The notes: generated by a model not told the origin, from the letters alone. Positions 7,629-16,303 are shown, numbered from the stretch's first letter. The stretch is 64,000 bases of DNA from DASQPR01 sp963831705 (GCA_963831705.1 CAWHRE010000010.1:248001-312000), one strand, 5' to 3'. Made by a program: numbers and translations.

Positions 7629-8332
7629 GCATGGATCGAGTGCAAGTCGATCGCGTTCGCGCCGTCGTCCGCGTACACCTGCTTTCCCGGGCTGCGCTCT
7701 TCTGGCCGTGGGCGATCCTGGCCTGTGCGTTCGCGGTGAACCTAATGATCTTCGGCGGTTTCCAGGACGCGATCCAGTACAAGTACACCGGCGGTCTGAT
7801 GAGCATCTACATCGTGTTCCTCTTCAGTGGTCAGGGCGTGTCGCAATTCTTCCCGTACGCACTGGGGATGAGCGTCAGCCGGCGTACGTTCTACATCGCG
7901 ACGTCGCTGGTCACGATCGGGATGTCGATTGTGTTCGGTCTGGTGATCTACCTGCTCAGCCTGCTCGAACACGCGACCGGCGGCTGGGGTATCGGCCTGC
8001 ATTTCTACCGGCTGCCGTTCATGGAGACGCACAATCCGGCCACACAGATCCTCGTGTACGTCGTGCCGTTCCTCGTTCTCGGCTTCATCGGTACGTTCTG
8101 TGGCGTCATCCTGCGCCGTTGGGGGCCCACCGGCATCTACGTATTGATGCTCGGATCGACCGTGGCGCTCGGTGGCGCCACCGCGTTGATTACGTGGCGG
8201 CACGACTGGGTCGCGTTCGCGAACTGGTTCACCACGCAGTCGACGACCGCTCTGCTGGTCGGATGGCCGAGCGTGGTCGCCGCGATACTCGCACTCGCCG
8301 GGTACGCCGGCATGCGCCATGCCACAGCTTGA
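7625..8332 (+). CDS. ABC-2 type permease-like membrane protein
   Basis: A 235-residue protein with six hydrophobic segments (about 25-45, 60-80, 95-120, 140-165, 175-195 and 205-230). It starts 4 bp inside the ATPase gene (ATGAGC), so it is the membrane partner in the GntR-controlled exporter. The conserved stretch GVSQFFPYALGMSVSRRTFY is common in small actinobacterial ABC-2-like permeases. The stop at 8330-8332 lies in a short stem (CTTGAGC 8328-8334 / GCTCAAG 8343-8349) that may terminate the operon. Confidence 0.82.
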   Translation: MSMDRVQVDRVRAVVRVHLLSRAALFWPWAILACAFAVNLMIFGGFQDAIQYKYTGGLMSIYIVFLFSGQGVSQFFPYALGMSVSRRTFYIATSLVTIGMSIVFGLVIYLLSLLEHATGGWGIGLHFYRLPFMETHNPATQILVYVVPFLVLGFIGTFCGVILRRWGPTGIYVLMLGSTVALGGATALITWRHDWVAFANWFTTQSTTALLVGWPSVVAAILALAGYAGMRHATA

Positions 8333-8486
8333 GCGTGCGACAGCTCAAGTCCGATCCAAGAGAGCCGATGCCTCTGAGCCGATTCGTTCCGGTTTAGGGG
8401 CATCGGTGGGCCCGGCGAGATCACATGTCGCTGTGACGGGACGGTGACATCTCGACGGCGGTTGACAGCGTCTGCACACTGACACC

Positions 8487-9389
8487 GTGACCCGTCCCTA
8501 CCTCTATCGTCCGGCCGCCAGCGCGGGACTCGCGCTCGTCGCCCTCGTGGCCGTCGCCGGCCTCGCCGGCTGCAAGAACACGACGGCGGACGCATCGTCG
8601 CCACAGAGTGCCGCCGCCACAACTTCGTCGTCGGCGCCGCCCGCGGCCGGCTCCCTCGCCGCGCCGTCCGCTTCGTCCTCGGCTTCTTCGTCAACCCTGC
8701 CGAAGCCCGCCACGACGCCGACGACACCGCCCACAACCACCAAGCCGAAACCGCCAACCACGACTCCGCCAACGACGAAGTCGACCGTTTCCACGGTAGG
8801 TCTCAAGCGTGGCAAATCCGGCGCCGCTGTCCTTCAACTGCAACAGCAATTGACCGCGCTCGGGTATTGGCTCGGCACACCGAACGGCAAGTTCGGCGAC
8901 GCGACCGAGCAGGCCGTGTTCGCACTGCAGAAGGTCGCCGGTATTCACCCCTCCGGCGCGATCAACGCGGCCACGCAGAAGGCGATCGACAACGGCGTAC
9001 GCCCGAAGGCTCGCAACACCACGGGCAGCGACATCGAGGTCGACCTCAAGCGCGACATCGTGCTGTTCGTGACGAACGGTCAGGTGAAGTACGTCATCAA
9101 CACCTCGACGGGCGGCGGTTACACGTACGTCAGCCAGGGCAATACGAGCGTCGCCGTGACCCCGAAGGGCCACTTCACGACGGGACGCACGATCAATGGC
9201 ATGCATCGATCGCCGCTCGGCCTGATGTACCGGCCGCGTTACTTCAACGGCGGCATCGCGATCCACGGCGACAGCGAGGTGCCCGCACACCCGGTCTCGC
9301 ATGGATGCGTCCGGGTCAGCGACGAGGCGATGGACTGGATCTGGAAATCCAACCTCGACCCAGTAGGTACGCACGTCTGGGTCTACTGA
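8487..9389 (+). CDS. L,D-transpeptidase lipoprotein with peptidoglycan-binding domain
   Basis: A 300-residue cell-envelope enzyme that makes 3-3 cross-links in peptidoglycan or anchors proteins to it. A lipoprotein signal peptide ends at LAGC (C29). A Ser/Pro/Thr-rich stalk covers about 30-105, a PG_binding_1 repeat about 110-170 (GKSGAAVLQLQQQLTALGYW), and a YkuD domain about 185-300. The catalytic motif HPVSHGCVRVSDEAMDW carries the nucleophilic Cys, with an upstream His in AIHGDSE. The start is a GTG at 8487 with no clear ribosome site. Monocistronic, ending in a strong hairpin. Confidence 0.93.
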   Translation: MTRPYLYRPAASAGLALVALVAVAGLAGCKNTTADASSPQSAAATTSSSAPPAAGSLAAPSASSSASSSTLPKPATTPTTPPTTTKPKPPTTTPPTTKSTVSTVGLKRGKSGAAVLQLQQQLTALGYWLGTPNGKFGDATEQAVFALQKVAGIHPSGAINAATQKAIDNGVRPKARNTTGSDIEVDLKRDIVLFVTNGQVKYVINTSTGGGYTYVSQGNTSVAVTPKGHFTTGRTINGMHRSPLGLMYRPRYFNGGIAIHGDSEVPAHPVSHGCVRVSDEAMDWIWKSNLDPVGTHVWVY

Positions 9390-9403
9390 GCTACCGGCCG
9401 GTG

Positions 9404-9457
9404 CGTGATCGTGGAGTGCCGAACGCGCCCTGACGCGTCTGGCACTCCACGATCACG
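9404..9457. terminator. bidirectional hairpin between convergent genes
   Basis: Perfect 17-bp arms CGTGATCGTGGAGTGCC (9404-9420) and GGCACTCCACGATCACG (9441-9457). The 20-nt loop contains a further ACGCG/CGCGT pair. It starts 15 nt after the L,D-transpeptidase stop and overlaps the stop codon of the opposing permease gene. No T-tract, as usual for actinobacterial terminators. Confidence 0.75.
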
Positions 9458-10274
9458 ACAAGGACGCGCGTGCCGGGCGGAGGCGGGACCACAGCGCTGA
9501 CGCGACGAAGATCAGTGTCGCCACCGCGATGATCGCGAACGTCGGCGGCATGTTCGGGACCTCGAAGCTCAGTACGAGGCCGATCCACATGCTCACGACC
9601 GCGATCCCGGCGGACAACGCCAGCCCGCGCATCGGCCGGTTCGTCAAGCGCATCGCGGCGCCGGCCGGTGCCGCGATCAGGCCGAGGATCTGGAGTGCGC
9701 CGACGACCTGCGTCGCCTCCGCGGTGGCCAGACCGACCAGAGCGAGAAAACCAAGACCCAGAGCACGTACCGGTACGCCCCGAGCGGCCGCCACCGCTTC
9801 GTCGACGCTGGCGTACAACAGTGGTCTCGCGATGAGCAGGACGATGCCGCACGTGCCGACCGCGATGATCGCGGTGACCACCGCCCGCCCCCAGCTCAGG
9901 CCGAAGATCGAGCCGAAGAGGACCGAGACGCTGCCCGAGCCGCCGTTGCTGGACGACGTGTACAGGCGCAGACACAGCACACCGAGTCCAAGGATCCAGG
10001 CGAAGACGCCACCGATCACGGTCTCGTCCGGGCGGCCGCGGCGGCCGAGCGCGCCCATGCCGAGCGCGACCGCGACGGTGACCACGAACAGGCCGAGCCG
10101 CAGATCGATGCCGGCCGCGAGTGCGGCGAGCGCACCGGTGAACGCGACGTGGCTCAGCGCGTCGGCGGTGAACACCGCGGCGCGCAGCACGACGAAGTAG
10201 CCAACGAGGCCGGCGGCGAGCGCGACGGCCGTACCGGCGAGGAGCGCGTGTTGCATGAATGGCTGAGCGAACAT
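9453..10274 (-). CDS. zinc/manganese ABC transporter permease (second permease)
   Basis: A 273-residue ABC-3 family permease with eight or nine hydrophobic segments. Diagnostic blocks are YFVVLRAAVFTADALSHVAF near the start and AEATQVVGALQILGLIAAP near residue 190. It starts at ATG 10274, overlapping the previous permease stop by one base (TGATG). With its paralogue it probably forms a heterodimeric channel for Zn2+ or Mn2+. The frame is also open far upstream inside the neighbouring gene; that extension is not coding. Confidence 0.9.
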   Translation of the reverse strand: MFAQPFMQHALLAGTAVALAAGLVGYFVVLRAAVFTADALSHVAFTGALAALAAGIDLRLGLFVVTVAVALGMGALGRRGRPDETVIGGVFAWILGLGVLCLRLYTSSSNGGSGSVSVLFGSIFGLSWGRAVVTAIIAVGTCGIVLLIARPLLYASVDEAVAAARGVPVRALGLGFLALVGLATAEATQVVGALQILGLIAAPAGAAMRLTNRPMRGLALSAGIAVVSMWIGLVLSFEVPNMPPTFAIIAVATLIFVASALWSRLRPARASLS

Positions 10275-11128
10275 CAGGCCCGCACCAGCTTCCGGTACCC
10301 GGCCGCGATCACGTACATCGCGAACGCGATCGAGGTGAGCCAGAATCCGACCGGGTAGGTGGAGAAGTACGTCGCGAACAGCCCGATCCATACCGTGACG
10401 AGACCCAGCCCGACGGCGGCCAACAGTCCCCGCAGCGGGCGTGCGGTGAGCAGCTGGGAAGTCGCGGCGGGCAGAGCGAGCAGCGCGAACACGAGCAACG
10501 CACCGGTCACCTGGCTGACCTCGGCGACCGTGATGCCGAGCAGCACCAGGAACGCGATGTCGAGGACCCGAGTCGGTACGCCCCGACTCCGCGCAAGCGC
10601 GGCATCGACCGACGCGAACAGCAGCGGCCGTCCGATCACCGCGAGCGCGCCGAGCACCACGATGGCGGTGATCACCAGCATCGTGACCTGCCCGGTCGTA
10701 ATACCGAGCACGCTGCCGAACAGCAGATCCGTCGTACCGGTGAGATAGCCCTGGTAGAGCGCGATGAACAGCAGCCCGGATGCGAGCGCGAACGCGTTCA
10801 CCGTGCCGACCACGGCGCCGTCGGCCTCGACCCGGCCGGGCGTACGGGCTCGGCCGAGCGCGATCACGAGTGCCGCAACGACGCAGAACGTGACGTAGCC
10901 GTATGCGACGCCGACGCCGAAGAACACGGCTGCTGCGGCACCCGGGAAGCCGACCACCGACAACGTATGCCCGGCAAAGCTCTGCCGGCGGATCACCATG
11001 TACCAGCCGACGATCGCGGCCAGAACCGCGACGATCGTCCCGGCGCGAAACGCGTTCAGCATCGACGGCAGCGACCACATCAAGCGGAAGTCGTCGATGA
11101 TGTTCCAGCTCAGATCCGGCGCGCCCAT
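10274..11128 (-). CDS. zinc/manganese ABC transporter permease (first permease)
   Basis: A 284-residue ABC-3 permease with about eight membrane segments. The N-terminal block MVIRRQSFAGHTLSVVGFPG and the later VAEVSQVTGALLVFALLALP match the paralogue encoded downstream, showing an old tandem duplication. Third gene of the metal-uptake operon, starting 13 bp after the ATPase gene. Single-permease systems are commoner; two distinct permeases after one ATPase is an actinobacterial arrangement. Confidence 0.9.
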   Translation of the reverse strand: MGAPDLSWNIIDDFRLMWSLPSMLNAFRAGTIVAVLAAIVGWYMVIRRQSFAGHTLSVVGFPGAAAAVFFGVGVAYGYVTFCVVAALVIALGRARTPGRVEADGAVVGTVNAFALASGLLFIALYQGYLTGTTDLLFGSVLGITTGQVTMLVITAIVVLGALAVIGRPLLFASVDAALARSRGVPTRVLDIAFLVLLGITVAEVSQVTGALLVFALLALPAATSQLLTARPLRGLLAAVGLGLVTVWIGLFATYFSTYPVGFWLTSIAFAMYVIAAGYRKLVRA

Positions 11129-11141
11129 TATCGTGCGCCCA

Positions 11142-11990
11142 TCAGTGGCCGTGCCGCGAGCCGTGCACCGCGGGCTCCTCCGGCGAGCCGACCACGACGA
11201 GCCGCCCGTCGGACGCGGTCAGCACTTCAATCGGTGTGCCGTACAGGCCGGTCAGGCACTCGGACGTGATGACCTTGTCGGGCGTACCGGCGATCGCTCC
11301 TCCGGACGCCAAATAGATGACCCGGTCGAGGTACGACAGGATCGGATTCACATCGTGCGCGACCATCATCACGGCCATGTTCTCGGATCGGCTGATCCGC
11401 GCGATCAACGCCGCGACGGCGGCCTGGTTGGGGAGGTCGAGGCTGTCCAGCGGCTCGTCGAGCAGAAGTACCTTCGGCCGGGTCGCGAGCGCCGCCGCGA
11501 TCAGCAGCCGTTGCTGTTCACCGCCGGAGAGCGTGCCGATCGGCCGCTTCGCGTACGCGCTCGCACCGACCAGGTCGACCAGTTCGTCCACCCGCTGGTT
11601 GGCCGCACGTGATGCGCGCCCCGGCAGCCAGATCCCCCAACGATCGCCGTCCACACCGAGGCGTACGACGTCAACGCCACGAATCCGCATGCTTGCGTCG
11701 AACGTACGGCGCTGCGGCAGGTAGCCGATGTCGCGGTTGGCACCCAACCTTGTTCCGCCGCCGCTTTGTCGCTGCCCGAGTACGTCGATGTGTCCGGTCG
11801 CGAGCGGCTGCAGACCGAGGATCGCCTTGAGCAGCGTGGACTTTCCGACACCGTTGGGGCCGAGGACCGCGACGAACTCGCCCGCCGCGACCGTCGCGGT
11901 CAGGTCGGACCAGATGGTACGGCCACCCAGCGTGACCGTGGCGCCGACGACGTTGACGACAGCTTCGTCGACAATCGGTTGTGAGGTCAC
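11142..11990 (-). CDS. zinc/manganese ABC transporter ATP-binding protein
   Basis: A 282-residue ATPase: Walker A LGPNGVGKSTLL, Q-loop YLPQRR, signature LSGGEQQR, Walker B KVLLLDEPLDSLD and switch His AHDVN. The GTG at 11990 overlaps the stop of the binding-protein gene by four bases (GTGA) and is preferred to an ATG at 12047, which would extend into that gene. The C-terminus is His-rich (VHGSRHGH), as often in zinc-transport components. Energises the two permeases encoded downstream. Confidence 0.92.
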   Translation of the reverse strand: MTSQPIVDEAVVNVVGATVTLGGRTIWSDLTATVAAGEFVAVLGPNGVGKSTLLKAILGLQPLATGHIDVLGQRQSGGGTRLGANRDIGYLPQRRTFDASMRIRGVDVVRLGVDGDRWGIWLPGRASRAANQRVDELVDLVGASAYAKRPIGTLSGGEQQRLLIAAALATRPKVLLLDEPLDSLDLPNQAAVAALIARISRSENMAVMMVAHDVNPILSYLDRVIYLASGGAIAGTPDKVITSECLTGLYGTPIEVLTASDGRLVVVGSPEEPAVHGSRHGH

Positions 11991-12898
11991 GATGCGTGCG
12001 CCTGCTTCAGTGCGGCGAGTAGTGCGGTCAATTGCGCGACCTGCCAATCCTGGAACGATGCGCCGGCCGGGGTGAGCGTCTCGGTGATCGTGGTGACCGG
12101 AATCCCGGCCGCGTTCGCCTCGTCGACCTGCGACTGTACGTCCGGCGTCGCGTTCTGCCGGTTGTACACGTACAGCTTGATCTGCTTGGTGGTGATCTGA
12201 TGATCGATGGTGACCTTGTCGGTTGCGGTCGGCTCACCGCCCTCGCTGATCGCGTCCAGGAACGATGCCGGGGTCACCAAATCGAGGCCGGTCGCGGCCG
12301 CGAGGGGTGCAAAGATCGACTCGGACGCACCGACCGGCGTACCCGCGTAATCGGTTTTGATCTCGTTGATCAGATCAAAGTACTGCTTCAGATTCGTGTT
12401 GAGCACGGTGGCCCGCTGCTTGTCGAAGTAGGCCGCGTCGGTGGGATCGAGCTTCTGGTAGTCCTTCGTGATCTCATCGATCACGGCGCGCACGTTGTCC
12501 GGGTCGTACCACCGGTGCGGATTGCCGCCCGGCGCGACGCCGACCAGATCACCAATGGTGAGATCGACCCGGGCGGCGACCGGGTTCGCGACGGCCAGCT
12601 TCGTCGCCCACGCGTCGTAGCCGACGCCGTTGATGATCACGAGTTGCGCGCCGTGGATCGCGATCGCGTCGGCCGAGGTCGGCTCATAGTCATGCGGATC
12701 CGAGGCCGGGTTCGTGATGATCGACTGCACGTCCGCGTGTACGCCGCCGAGCTGCGAGGCGATGCTGCCCCAGAAGTTCTCCGCCGCGACGACCCGAACG
12801 ACACCGGATTTCGGCTGGGCGCTGTCGGGGGCGGTGGTGGCGCAGCCCGCGACTCCCAAGAGAGCGAGGCAGACAGCGCCGAGCAGTGCTTTTCTCAT
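11987..12898 (-). CDS. metal ABC transporter substrate-binding lipoprotein (ZnuA/MntC family)
   Basis: A 303-residue lipoprotein (lipobox GVAGC, C19) of cluster A-I metal receptors. The expected ligand regions are visible: NPASDPHDYEPTSAD (His), GGNPHRWYDPDNV (His), GASESIFAPLAAA (Glu) and the C-terminal D/E-rich sites. There is no long His-rich loop, so zinc versus manganese is undecided. First gene of a four-gene operon (receptor, ATPase, two permeases). The ATG lies 7 nt after TAGCGT and so may be leaderless, with a 15-bp palindrome immediately upstream. Confidence 0.88.
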   Translation of the reverse strand: MRKALLGAVCLALLGVAGCATTAPDSAQPKSGVVRVVAAENFWGSIASQLGGVHADVQSIITNPASDPHDYEPTSADAIAIHGAQLVIINGVGYDAWATKLAVANPVAARVDLTIGDLVGVAPGGNPHRWYDPDNVRAVIDEITKDYQKLDPTDAAYFDKQRATVLNTNLKQYFDLINEIKTDYAGTPVGASESIFAPLAAATGLDLVTPASFLDAISEGGEPTATDKVTIDHQITTKQIKLYVYNRQNATPDVQSQVDEANAAGIPVTTITETLTPAGASFQDWQVAQLTALLAALKQAHAS

Positions 12899-12930
12899 GG
12901 ACTTTACGCTAACGAAAATGGTTACCGTTT
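12899..12930 (-). promoter_or_regulatory. metal-uptake operon promoter with 15-bp palindrome (Zur-like candidate)
   Basis: On the minus strand, -10 TAGCGT (12911-12906) lies 7 nt before the ATG at 12898. Just upstream, plus-strand AAATGGT-T-ACCGTTT (12916-12930) is an inverted repeat with one mismatch, placed between -10 and -35. A metal-responsive repressor (Zur, or MntR-type) there would fit, but the sequence match to any consensus is only approximate. Confidence 0.45.
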
Positions 12931-12950
12931 ACTAATGCAGAGTCGGACAT

Positions 12951-12992
12951 GAGTCCGCCCCGCGCCGATCCTGCGCCGGCGCGGGGGGACTC
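12951..12992 (-). terminator. hairpin downstream of the I36-inhibitor gene
   Basis: Arms GAGTCC-g-CCCCGCGCCG (12951-12967, one bulged g) and CGGCGCGGGGGGACTC (12977-12992): a 16-bp GC-rich stem 25 nt after the stop at 13017. It insulates the metal operon from the upstream gene. Confidence 0.6.
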
Positions 12993-13016
12993 GGATCTAC
13001 CGATCGAAAGGTGGGA

Positions 13017-13508
13017 TCAGCTCCACTTGCTCGATCGGATGTTGTTCTTCATCGCGGTGTTCGCGCCTTGGAGCCCGACGCCCTCGAACTTGTTCTTCGA
13101 CAGGTCGAGGTAGTAGTCGCCACGGCCGAGATCGGCGAACGCGCCGCCGTAGTTCGGCAGGTAGTAGAGCCGGATCGTGTCGCAGCCGCTGCACGAGACC
13201 GAGTTGTTGAAGATCGTCGCGACGTGCCCCCAGCAGTCGGACGTCACCCAACTCGACGCGTTGAGGTAGTACGGGATGTCGATGCAGTTCTCGCCACTAC
13301 CGTTGGTCCCCTCCCACCCGCAGAAGAAGCCGGACGGGCATCCGGTGGGCTTGCCGGCCGGTTGGACGACGGTTACCGATTGGACGGCTACCGATTGTGG
13401 TGCCTTCGGTGCCGGTGATGCGGATGCCGACGCCGGCGCGGACAGGCCGAGCGCGGTCAGGACGGCAAGAGCGGCGGTCAGGGACAGGATTCGACGTTTC
13501 AGGGTCAC
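13017..13508 (-). CDS. secreted peptidase inhibitor family I36-like protein
   Basis: A 163-residue protein with a Sec signal peptide (hydrophobic 8-24, Ala-rich cleavage near 30). The mature part is small and Cys-rich (GCPSGFFCGWEGTNGSGENC..., SCSGC), with the FFCGW..NG and YYLNASSW..DCWG features of the I36/SMI beta-gamma-crystallin-like fold. Known members inhibit extracellular metalloproteases in Streptomyces. The GTG at 13508 follows GGAGGAG. Family placement is by motif; inhibitory activity is inferred only. Its own hairpin follows. Confidence 0.68.
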   Translation of the reverse strand: MTLKRRILSLTAALAVLTALGLSAPASASASPAPKAPQSVAVQSVTVVQPAGKPTGCPSGFFCGWEGTNGSGENCIDIPYYLNASSWVTSDCWGHVATIFNNSVSCSGCDTIRLYYLPNYGGAFADLGRGDYYLDLSKNKFEGVGLQGANTAMKNNIRSSKWS

Positions 13509-13526
13509 GGTTTCTCCTCCGGGAAC

Positions 13527-14678
13527 TCACGTATGGCCAAGATGCGTGGGCAGCTGAGAAAGGGCGTGCAGTTGGAGCTGTCGTTCGGTGGCGTACGCCT
13601 GCCGGCACTCCGGCCCGAGCGCGATGATCATGCGCGATTCCACGGCGCGAGCGGTCGCCGCGAGGCCGGCCGTGGTCGCGCAGGCAGCCTCGGCCGATGC
13701 GACCGCAATTTGAACGGTCTGGTCGGTCAGGACATGGGTGCTCGTGTCTCCGACATGGGTGCTCGTGTCTCCGGTAGCGGGCGCAAACGCGGCGTGCGCC
13801 GCCGAAGGAGACGAGAACGGATGTCCGCGTTCGGTCATGCATGTCGACCACGCGGCCACACCGGCCCGATAGGCCGGATCCGCGAGTACGGCCGACTCGA
13901 CCCGCGGTTCGTAGAACGCGACCAGCCGCGAGGCCGCGAACCAGGTGGCAAAGTTCCCGTACAGGCGGGTCTCCGAGGTCACCGAACAGCCGGTGGCGCC
14001 GTGACCGATGCCGCCGGAGCCGTCCGGAAGCGCGATCGCGACACCGGCATCGCCCGGGCCACCGCCATTCAGCGCGGTCAGGTAATCAGCCCGTTGCGAC
14101 GCCGATAGCGTGGCCACGTACCGGGAATTGCCGTCGGTCGCGCGGGCGGTTGCGACCGATGCGGCGAAGCCGCTGTTGTAGCCGTACTTCGCCGCCCAGG
14201 CCGGATCGTCGACCACGTACGGAAACGCGACCTCGACCGGGGGTGCGACAGCGGAGGCGGGCCAGTAACGGAACCCGTGCGCGATCATGCATGCGCCGGT
14301 GAACTCGTCTTCCGCGTCGGCGAGTTGCGCTGCCTGCTCGGCCGTGATCTTCGGTGCGATCGATTCGTCGGTCGGTTGGTTCGTTGACCCCGAGCCTGAG
14401 CCTGAACCCAGAACCGAGCCTGAGAGGCCGGAACCCGAGAGGCCGGAACCCGAGAGGCCGGAGCCTGTGGCGGGACCGGAGCCGAAGTCAAGGCCGGAGC
14501 CGGGCTTGGTCGAGTTGCTGACCGGACCTGCCGGTGCGGAGGTCGTCCCGATCGAAGCCGACGATAGCGGGACCGATGTCGCGCGCTGAGCACGATCGTG
14601 GCCGCCGCACGCAGCGGTTGCCAACAGGGTCAGCGCGACCAGTAGCCCGAGCGGCCGACCGAACCGTGTGCGTGACAA
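13527..14678 (-). CDS. hypothetical lipoprotein with internal repeats
   Basis: Function not recognised. A TTG at 14678 is preferred because GGAGGGGG lies just upstream; an ATG at 14696 has no ribosome site. The product is about 383 residues with a lipobox (LLATAAC, C24) and a Ser/Gly-rich stalk containing GSGLS units. The extracytoplasmic domain has several Cys/Trp positions (GACMIAHGFRYW, AAWSTCMTERGHPF, CRQAYA) suggesting disulfide-stabilised helices. The GSGLS stalk comes from 15-bp DNA repeats around 14420-14463. A second 21-bp duplication at about 13733-13774 doubles GDTSTHV. Just upstream of the I36 gene on the same strand; the 18-bp gap suggests co-transcription. Confidence 0.62.
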   Translation of the reverse strand: MSRTRFGRPLGLLVALTLLATAACGGHDRAQRATSVPLSSASIGTTSAPAGPVSNSTKPGSGLDFGSGPATGSGLSGSGLSGSGLSGSVLGSGSGSGSTNQPTDESIAPKITAEQAAQLADAEDEFTGACMIAHGFRYWPASAVAPPVEVAFPYVVDDPAWAAKYGYNSGFAASVATARATDGNSRYVATLSASQRADYLTALNGGGPGDAGVAIALPDGSGGIGHGATGCSVTSETRLYGNFATWFAASRLVAFYEPRVESAVLADPAYRAGVAAWSTCMTERGHPFSSPSAAHAAFAPATGDTSTHVGDTSTHVLTDQTVQIAVASAEAACATTAGLAATARAVESRMIIALGPECRQAYATERQLQLHALSQLPTHLGHT

Positions 14679-14696
14679 CGATGCCCCCCTCCGCAT

Positions 14697-15187
14697 GCAC
14701 GTGAAGCTGTCATAATCATCGCTTCATGTCAATACATGAATGTTCTATCACGTCGAGTCAAGGACCGGTCCAAGAACGGAAATCCGCACCGGCAATGAGG
14801 CGCGATCGTGTCACCACGTCGACATCGCTCAGACCGTAGAGACGCCGGACGACCAGCTGCCGGGTATCGGCGTCGAGACAGGCCGGCAACTCATCCACAC
14901 CGATAGATTAGGACACCCGTACGACAAAATGCCCACCAGATCATCGTCCGAACGAGTGACTAGACAGGCAGCAGCACTTGGTTTGAGGCTGGCGCGGCTG
15001 CCGTACTGCCGGTCCGCTGCTGGCCGCCGGGTGTCGCCGTTCGGCAGAGCGACTTCCAGTGTGCCCGAAGGCATACGCACACGGACTAGGGGCGACACCG
15101 GGCGTCCCGTTGGGCGCACCGGTCGACTGGAGGCTGCACTGCACAGAGCGATATCGGCCGCGCTCGACGCTGTGGCAAGATCGCCTG
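14697..15187. other. 491-bp stretch without a supported gene
   Basis: Open frames exist on both strands (for example minus 14829-15119, 96 codons, and a plus frame from 14740). None has a ribosome site, recognisable domain or convincing third-position bias. The stretch is slightly less G+C-rich at its left end, where the promoter of the lipoprotein gene should lie. It could be a decayed gene; nothing in it can be named. Confidence 0.4.
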
Positions 15188-15589
15188 GTGCTACAACTCT
15201 TGGGCTTCATCATCGACTGCCCGGACGCGATGAAGCTGGCGGCGTTCTACTCCGAGGTGACAGGTCGCGCCGTCAGGGAGGGCAGTGACGAGAACTTCGC
15301 CTGCATTACCTTCGGCGAGGTCGATCTGGCCTTCCAGCGGGTGGAGGACTACCGCCCACCGCGCTGGCCCGATGACGAACACCCCAAGCAGTACCACCTC
15401 GATTTCGAAGTTGGCGAAATCGAGCCCGAACAGCGCCGCGTCGTCAAGCTCGGCGCCACACTGCAGAAGGACTTCATCGGACCCGACGGCTACGGCTGGC
15501 AGGTCTACACCGACCCGGTCGGGCATCCCTTCTGCCTGTGCCGCCACGAAGGGATCACGTGGACCGATGAAGGGATCGTGTGGCCCTAA
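15188..15589 (+). CDS. VOC family (glyoxalase-like) protein
   Basis: A 133-residue single-module glyoxalase/bleomycin-resistance fold (Glyoxalase_6 type): opening strand LQLLGFIIDCPDAMKLAAFY, middle HLDFEVGEIEPEQRRVVKLGA and closing GYGWQVYTDPVGHPFCLC. The His of YHLDFEV and the Asp/His of DPVGHPFCL are in metal-ligand-like positions. The GTG at 15188 begins exactly at the conserved strand. The longer frame upstream (to 15059) has no family match. Substrate unknown. Confidence 0.82.
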   Translation: MLQLLGFIIDCPDAMKLAAFYSEVTGRAVREGSDENFACITFGEVDLAFQRVEDYRPPRWPDDEHPKQYHLDFEVGEIEPEQRRVVKLGATLQKDFIGPDGYGWQVYTDPVGHPFCLCRHEGITWTDEGIVWP

Positions 15590-15626
15590 TACGGCCGCGG
15601 CGAGCGTACGAGATCGGTGAACCGTC

Positions 15627-15647
15627 GCGCTCGATCACATCGAGCGC
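15627..15647 (+). terminator. short hairpin after the VOC gene
   Basis: GCGCTCGAT (15627-15635), loop CAC, ATCGAGCGC (15639-15647): a 9-bp perfect stem 38 nt after the stop. Candidate terminator. Confidence 0.4.
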
Positions 15648-15833
15648 TGCAACCAACCGCGGACGTGGCGGCCTCGCGGGAGGCGCGGCCTCGACCTCGG
15701 CGGCGATCGGAAATGGGCTGTGAACATACGGTCAGTAATCGATCGGACACACAACAGACCCGGCCGGGCAACACCGCGATGCAATCGTTTCGGCATGCCG
15801 TCATCCGCCGCTCAGAACGCTGGTGATGGCGTG

Positions 15834-16181
15834 ATGTGGCGGATCCGTACGACTGTCGCGGACGCGCCCGGCCGGCTCGGGGCGCTCTGCCTGGCCCTGG
15901 CCGAGCGCGACGTGAATATCGTGGCGATCCATGTCCGGCCGCACACGCGACTGCTTCCGGACTCGGTCGTCGACGAATTCGTGGTGATCGCACCGGGCGC
16001 ACTCGACGCCGGTCAGATCGCGTTGGCGATGACGGTCGGCGGTGGCGTCGACACCGAGGTCTGGGCGTTCGACGGCGACGATCTTCTGGACGTGCCGACA
16101 CCGGCTTGGGCGGCCGGCCTATCGCCGCGAGACCTGTCGTCACCGGGTCTGCTCGCGGCCACAGGCCGCACCCGCTTGTAG
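15834..16181 (+). CDS. ACT domain-containing protein
   Basis: About 115 residues. An N-terminal ACT-like domain (MWRIRTTVADAPGRLGALCLALAERDVNIVAIHV, split here by its beta-alpha-beta layout) is followed by a second half ending in a Pro/Leu-rich tail. ACT domains bind small ligands, usually amino acids; stand-alone actinobacterial members have no settled function. ATG 15834 is chosen as it starts the domain; ATG 15795 in the same frame is an alternative. It ends before a strong bidirectional hairpin. Confidence 0.72.
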   Translation: MWRIRTTVADAPGRLGALCLALAERDVNIVAIHVRPHTRLLPDSVVDEFVVIAPGALDAGQIALAMTVGGGVDTEVWAFDGDDLLDVPTPAWAAGLSPRDLSSPGLLAATGRTRL

Positions 16182-16205
16182 TCGCGACGGCCCGAACCGA
16201 AACGC

Positions 16206-16244
16206 GGTACGTCCGCCGGAACCGCTCGCTCCGGCGGACGTACC
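16206..16244. terminator. bidirectional hairpin between the ACT gene and tesB
   Basis: Perfect 15-bp arms GGTACGTCCGCCGGA (16206-16220) and TCCGGCGGACGTACC (16230-16244) with a 9-nt loop. Placed 24 nt after the ACT gene stop and 59 nt after the tesB stop on the other strand. Confidence 0.75.
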
Positions 16245-16303
16245 GACTTGTCGGTACTCACCCCGACATACCCGAAGGCGCGCGCGGCGCGGCCCGACCG
16301 CGG

